DNA of 10,441 nt from CALWRM01 sp050309765. Lineage in GTDB: Bacteria; Bacillota; Clostridia; Christensenellales; UBA1750. Made by a program: the position numbers and the translations under genes. Positions 6,886 through 10,441 of the stretch are shown piece by piece; the stretch's first letter is position 1; every line of letters starts with the position of its first letter. The notes under the pieces were generated by a model. That model was given only the letters and a program-made list of their open reading frames with translations, was not told the DNA's origin and did no database searches. The stretch lies in NCBI GenBank assembly GCA_050309765.1, contig JBNRMU010000180.1, forward strand, positions 1-10,441, read 5' to 3'.

Positions 6886-7462
6886 CCTGGCCAATTTTCC
6901 CGGCATCCAAACGGAAAGGCTGCTCATCCGTCCGCTCGCCATGGCGGATGCGTCGGACATCTTTCAAATCAGCTCCGACAGCCAGGTCAGCCGCTATGTG
7001 TTGTGGGAGACGCACAGGAACATCGGCGATTCGCGGGCCTTTCTGCGCCAGCTGCTGCGCCAGTACCGCCTGGGCGAGGCGGCCAGCTGGGGCATACAGC
7101 TGATGGAAAGCGGCCACATCATCGGCACCATCGGCTTTGTCGCCATCAGCCGCGAGCATTCCTGCGGCGAGGTGGGCTATTCCCTTGGCCGCGCCCACTG
7201 GGGGCAGGGCTACGCCACCGAAGCCCTGAAGGCCGTGATCGCCTACGGCATGGAGCAGATGCATCTAAACCGCATCGAGGCCCAGTACGATGTAGACAAT
7301 CCCGCCTCCGGCCGGGTGATGGAAAAGGCCGGCATGCAAAGGGAAGGCGTACTGCGCCAGCGGTTGTGCAACAAGGGCCGCTTCATCGACGTGTGCCAGT
7401 GCGCCATCCTTAGCAGCGATTACTTTCAGAACAAGCGCGCAGAGGTGCGAAACCGATCATGA
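6872..7462 (+). CDS. GNAT N-acetyltransferase, RimJ/RimL type
   Basis: Cytoplasmic enzyme of 196 residues that should move an acetyl group from acetyl-CoA to an amino group. The start of the family is visible as IQTERLLIRPLAMADA (12-27), the strand before the CoA site as GEVGYSLGRAHW (99-110), and the CoA pyrophosphate loop as WGQGYATEAL (110-119). The later motif NPASGRVMEKAGMQREGVLR (143-162) is also typical. Members acetylate ribosomal protein N-termini, other proteins, antibiotics or small amines; the acceptor is not predictable. The ATG lies 14 nt inside the end of the preceding gene, with GGAGGAA just upstream. The stop overlaps the following ATG as ATGA, so translation is probably coupled on both sides. 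Confidence 0.93.
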   Translation: MYRSDLANFPGIQTERLLIRPLAMADASDIFQISSDSQVSRYVLWETHRNIGDSRAFLRQLLRQYRLGEAASWGIQLMESGHIIGTIGFVAISREHSCGEVGYSLGRAHWGQGYATEALKAVIAYGMEQMHLNRIEAQYDVDNPASGRVMEKAGMQREGVLRQRLCNKGRFIDVCQCAILSSDYFQNKRAEVRNRS

Positions 7463-8001
7463 AACACGTACTGATCCTCAACTGCAGCCCCGTCAAAAGC
7501 GGCGCAACGGCCCGCATCGCAAGTCTTGCGGCGCAGGCCCTTTCCCCGCGCTATGAAACCGAGCTTGCCTGCATAGACGACTATCGCATCGGCTATTGCC
7601 GCGGCTGCAGGCAGTGCCACGGCACCGCGTGCTGCGCCCTTCAAGACGATATGCAAAAGCTGATGGAGCGCTTTGCCCTTGCCGATGTGGTTTTGTGCGT
7701 TTCTCCCTCCTACTGGGCGGACGTGCCCGGCCAGTTCAAGGTCTTCATCGACCGCTGCACGCCCTGGAGCAACACCCACGAGCCGCACGCGACAATCGGC
7801 GCAGGCAAAAAGGGCCATGCCATCGCCCTGCGCACGGGGCCGGGCCAGGCGGAACTGGACCGGATCCTGCAAACCCTTTTCCACTTTTACGGCCATCTGG
7901 ACATCGAGCGCGGCGAGGGCCTGGGCCTTGCCGGTGTGGAATGCAGGGCCGATGTGGATGCGCGCGTGGACGAGATTCTCTCCTTCTGCCAAAGGATTTA
8001 A
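7459..8001 (+). CDS. Flavodoxin-fold iron-sulfur flavoprotein / NAD(P)H-dependent FMN reductase family
   Basis: Cytoplasmic redox protein of 180 residues. LILNCSPVKSGATARIA (5-21) is the FMN-phosphate binding start of this fold, and SPSYWADVPGQFKVFIDR (82-99) is the hallmark of the NADPH-FMN-reductase/iron-sulfur flavoprotein group. Between them lies a compact cysteine cluster, C47-x2-C50-x2-C53-x4-C58-C59, followed by DDM. This spacing matches the CX2CX2CX4-7C motif that holds a 4Fe-4S cluster in iron-sulfur flavoproteins, so it may pass electrons between FMN and a cluster. Homologues that lack a cluster also exist, so this needs proof. It is the last gene of the operon, starting in the ATGA overlap with the acetyltransferase, and a terminator follows 12 bases after its stop. 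Confidence 0.88.
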   Translation: MKHVLILNCSPVKSGATARIASLAAQALSPRYETELACIDDYRIGYCRGCRQCHGTACCALQDDMQKLMERFALADVVLCVSPSYWADVPGQFKVFIDRCTPWSNTHEPHATIGAGKKGHAIALRTGPGQAELDRILQTLFHFYGHLDIERGEGLGLAGVECRADVDARVDEILSFCQRI

Positions 8002-8013
8002 GCACAACTAAAA

Positions 8014-8045
8014 CCCCGCTGCCCCCTCGGGCAGCGGGGCTTTTT
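8014..8045 (+). terminator. Rho-independent terminator closing the operon
   Basis: A perfect 11-bp stem, CCCCGCTGCCC pairing with GGGCAGCGGGG, with a CCTC loop, followed by C and five T. It starts 12 bases after the flavoprotein stop codon. Confidence 0.95.
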
Positions 8046-8172
8046 GTGGGCAAAAACAAGGCAAAAAACATATATCTGCCTTATTTTGCCTAAATTCGCC
8101 TTTTTGTCTTTCTTTTTTCAACAATTTATTGCAAAATAAGATATAGGTTTTTGTTGGGAAGGGGAATCGTCC
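8046..8172 (+). promoter_or_regulatory. AT-rich regulatory interval of the exported protein, with phased and inverted repeats
   Basis: This 127-bp gap is much richer in A and T than its surroundings. GCC trinucleotides followed by T sit exactly 10 bp apart at 8078, 8088 and 8098, each followed by AT-rich sequence. AAGGCA (8058-8063) is inverted as TGCCTT (8077-8082). CTTATTTTGC (8080-8089) recurs inverted as GCAAAATAAG (8131-8140). A possible promoter is TTTTCA (8115-8120), 16 bases, TAAGAT (8137-8142), which is weak. AAGGGG about eight bases before the GTG at 8173 is the likely ribosome binding site. Confidence 0.5.
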
Positions 8173-10441
8173 GTGCTGCTGAAAAGAAAGGGTTTGTGTT
8201 GGCTGGTCGCGCTTTGCCTGGCATTGTCCTTCTTTGTGCCCTGGCCTGCGCGGGCGGGCAACGGCGACGCCGTCCCGTTCGGGGAAGAATCGGGCCAAAG
8301 CCTCGATCTGAACGAGGCCGAGGCCTCTCCCGTTGCGGAAGAAGCCGCGCCCACAGGCGAACAAAGCGCTCCTCTCTGGGACGAGGACGGCGCAGAACCG
8401 GCCTTAGTTGGCGATTCGGACGACGAATCGGATGGCCTGCCGTTCTCCTATCCCGCAGGCGCCGTACCCCTACCGGACGATATCGGCCTTTTTGAGGAGG
8501 GCGATGCTTCCGCCGCGCCCTTGGCAGCAGCGGAGGATGTCGGCGCGCCGGAGGAAGACGAGGTCGAGCCCTTGCAGTCAAGCCCTGCCATCCTTTTTGA
8601 CGGTTGCGCGCCGGGCGATACGCTCCGCGCCGATGCGGGCGCGCTTCAACCCGGCTATGCGCTTCACTGGCAAAGCGGCGAGGGCAGGCGCTTTGCGGAC
8701 ATCCCCGGCGCGGACGGGGACAGCCTTTTGCTCACCGCCCAGCTGCTTGGTCAGCAGATTCGCCTGAAGGTTTTTTATGCAGACGGCGATCTAACCCTTT
8801 ACAGCCAGCCCGTGGGGCCGGTGCGTCAGCTGCCCCTGCCGGGCAGCCTTGCCATTGCGGGCAAGGCGCAGGCCGGCAAAAAGCTCAACGCCGTGCTTTC
8901 GGACGCCTCCGTTTCCGACGCGCATGTCGATTACCTCTGGCTGTATGCCGACCATCCCGACGCGGCGGAGGGCGACTATCTGCCCATAGACGGAGCAACG
9001 GCCGCCTCCTTCACGCCCACACAGGCGCAGGTGGGGCAATACCTGCGCGCGCTTGCCGTCGGCAGGGAAAGGTACGACACCGCCCTGTTCAGCGAGGCCG
9101 TCGGCCCTGTCCTGCCCGCGGAAACGGTGCTCCCGACCATCTCCATCCAGGGCGAAGCGCTGATGGGCAGCCCCCTTACGGCCGTGTTTTCCGGCCCGGA
9201 CGACCTTGCGCCCGTTTTTGTCTGGCAGCGCGCCCTGGCTGCCGAGGGGCCTTTCGATGATATCTATGAAGGGCAAAGCTATACCCCCGCCGCCGCGGAC
9301 GTGGGGTGCTACCTGCGCGTAACGGAAAGACAAAGCGGCATATATTCGCCCGCCGTGTGCCTCGAGGCGGCGCAGCTTTTGGGAACGCTTGTTCTCACCG
9401 GCGAGGCGGTCGCGGGCGAAGCGCTCGCCGCGCAGCTTGATGGCGCGCCGCAGGGCCTATCCTATGACATCGTTTGGGAGCGGCGGCCCGCAAACGGCCA
9501 AAGCTTCCGTCAGATAGCAGGCGCAGGCGGCGAAAAGTATCTTCTGCAAAGTGGCGATATCGGTTACGTGCTGCGGGCGCGGGCCATCGGCCGGGACAAC
9601 TGCCTGGGCGAAGTGGCAAGCAGCGAGCTCGGCCCCGTGCAGAAGGCGCCCGAACCCCTGCCGGTGGTTTCCTCTGTGGACGCGCCCGTCTCCTTCCAAC
9701 TGGACATTCCCTCCCGGAACGCGCAGGAAACACTGCGCCTGCTGGCCGAGCGCTACCCAAGCGCCGCGGTGCATCTGGCCGAATCATCCGACGTGCTTTC
9801 CATCCCGCTTGTCTGGCGCGCGGCGGAGGGCTTTGACGCCACGCCCGGCGCGCAGAGCTTCTTCCTCTGGCAGCTTGTAGACGAGGTCGCGCTGGACAAC
9901 CCCACCCGCATCCCCCTGCAGGGCAGCATCCTCGTTACAAACGGCGAGCCACTGCCCGACCTGTACCGCGTTTATGCCGAGGCAGGCATCCTGCACGGCG
10001 CGCTGCGCCTGGGGCCCGTGCGCGCGCTGCCCGGCACCTGGATCGCAGTCGAGGCCTTTCCGGAGGCCGGCTACCAGACAGACAGCGTGTATTATTACGA
10101 TCCTTCCGCGCCCGATGAGCGCCTGAGCCCCGAAAACGGCGGCTTTATCCTGCCCGCGCACGACGTTGCGGTGGGCGCCGTCTTTGCGCCCCTGCCGCAG
10201 CCGCCCTGGGAAAACGAGCTTCCGGAACCCGTCTTCCAGCCGACTGCGCAGGTTCAGCCCGAGGCAGAGGTCGTCCCTGTCAGCGGCACGGTGGTCTGCA
10301 GCCGGCTCAATTTCCGCTGCGGGCCGGGTACGCGCTACCCAGCCCTGCGGGTGCTGAAACGGGGCGAGGTCTTTACGTTCCTTGGCAGCGCGAACGGCTG
10401 GGCATACATCCGCCTTGCGGACGGCACGGAAGGCTATGTAT
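8173..10441 (+). CDS. Large exported multidomain surface protein with Ig-like repeats and SH3b domain, 3' end cut by window edge
   Basis: Open for 756 residues to the window edge. No ATG is available: an in-frame TAA at 8137 leaves the GTG at 8173, preceded by AAGGGG, as the natural start. The N-terminus is a signal peptide (K4, R5, K6; hydrophobic 7-22; ARA before G29). An acidic, low-complexity linker follows (about 29-135), then four divergent Ig-like repeats (about 139-491), another Ig-like region (about 500-593) and an InlB-like repeat (about 597-674) ending in GFILPAHDVAVGAVF. A proline/glutamate-rich linker leads to an SH3b domain from about 706 with LNFRCGPGTRYPALRVLKRG and GWAYIRLADGTEGYV. 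SH3b domains commonly bind cell wall. It is probably secreted or wall-associated, perhaps adhesive, or the non-catalytic front of an enzyme whose active domain lies beyond the edge. Confidence 0.88.
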   Translation, partial: MLLKRKGLCWLVALCLALSFFVPWPARAGNGDAVPFGEESGQSLDLNEAEASPVAEEAAPTGEQSAPLWDEDGAEPALVGDSDDESDGLPFSYPAGAVPLPDDIGLFEEGDASAAPLAAAEDVGAPEEDEVEPLQSSPAILFDGCAPGDTLRADAGALQPGYALHWQSGEGRRFADIPGADGDSLLLTAQLLGQQIRLKVFYADGDLTLYSQPVGPVRQLPLPGSLAIAGKAQAGKKLNAVLSDASVSDAHVDYLWLYADHPDAAEGDYLPIDGATAASFTPTQAQVGQYLRALAVGRERYDTALFSEAVGPVLPAETVLPTISIQGEALMGSPLTAVFSGPDDLAPVFVWQRALAAEGPFDDIYEGQSYTPAAADVGCYLRVTERQSGIYSPAVCLEAAQLLGTLVLTGEAVAGEALAAQLDGAPQGLSYDIVWERRPANGQSFRQIAGAGGEKYLLQSGDIGYVLRARAIGRDNCLGEVASSELGPVQKAPEPLPVVSSVDAPVSFQLDIPSRNAQETLRLLAERYPSAAVHLAESSDVLSIPLVWRAAEGFDATPGAQSFFLWQLVDEVALDNPTRIPLQGSILVTNGEPLPDLYRVYAEAGILHGALRLGPVRALPGTWIAVEAFPEAGYQTDSVYYYDPSAPDERLSPENGGFILPAHDVAVGAVFAPLPQPPWENELPEPVFQPTAQVQPEAEVVPVSGTVVCSRLNFRCGPGTRYPALRVLKRGEVFTFLGSANGWAYIRLADGTEGYV
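8587..9645 (+). repeat. Four degenerate Ig-like protein repeats within the exported protein
   Basis: Units at about 8587-8823, 8839-9114, 9133-9372 and 9382-9645 share a pattern: a small-residue strand followed by G-x-x-L, a Trp in the middle (W in LHW, YLW, FVW, IVW), a turn, a D/Q-x-G strand leading to YLR or similar, and in three units a closing GPV. The DNA is not conserved between units, so they are old duplications and not a recent tandem array. Confidence 0.7.

Noticed and set aside
8604..9260. Plus-strand open frame of 218 codons inside the surface protein gene
   Set aside because: Arg/Ala-rich shadow of the long GTG-initiated frame that carries the signal peptide and recognisable domains.

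Overview
The window reads as a chromosomal segment of a GC-rich, Gram-positive, probably anaerobic Clostridia-type bacterium. Three things point that way: strong AGGAGG-type ribosome binding sites, a YesM/YesN-type two-component pair, and a secreted protein combining Ig-like repeats, an InlB-like repeat and an SH3b domain. The organism assignment is inference from gene content and style, not from a marker gene. I see no tRNA, rRNA, CRISPR array, insertion sequence, integrase or prophage gene.

Left part, minus strand (1-3310): a two-component system. A membrane sensor histidine kinase (1547-3262) overlaps by ATGA the start of an AraC-type response regulator (1-1550), which runs off the left edge. 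The kinase has a convincing promoter (TTGATT-17-TATATT) whose spacer is almost filled by a 16-bp palindrome. Divergent from it on the plus strand is a two-domain glyoxalase/dioxygenase-fold (VOC) metalloprotein (3344-4141) that ends at a strong intrinsic terminator.

Middle part, plus strand (4231-8045): a probable four-gene operon with its own promoter (TTGCAA-18-TATACT), a leader of about 200 bases, and a strong terminator at the end. Its genes are a Nudix hydrolase of the ADP-ribose pyrophosphatase type, an unusual protein resembling a glycoside hydrolase family 2 enzyme with a shrunken and probably inactive barrel, a RimJ/RimL-type GNAT acetyltransferase, and an iron-sulfur flavoprotein/NADPH-FMN-reductase-like protein. 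The last three are tightly packed (14-nt and 4-nt overlaps), so co-expression is likely. A shared pathway cannot be deduced from the sequence.

Right part, plus strand (8046-10441, runs off the right edge): an AT-rich regulatory interval with phased GCCT decamers and a 10-bp inverted repeat. It is followed by a long exported protein, translated from a GTG start, with a signal peptide, an acidic linker, four degenerate Ig-like repeats, a further Ig-like domain, an InlB-like repeat and an SH3b domain at the cut edge.

The most unusual items are the GH2-like pseudoenzyme inside the operon, the altered ATP-binding boxes of the histidine kinase, and the symmetric DNA elements at the kinase and surface-protein promoters. 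None of these alone proves a new system.
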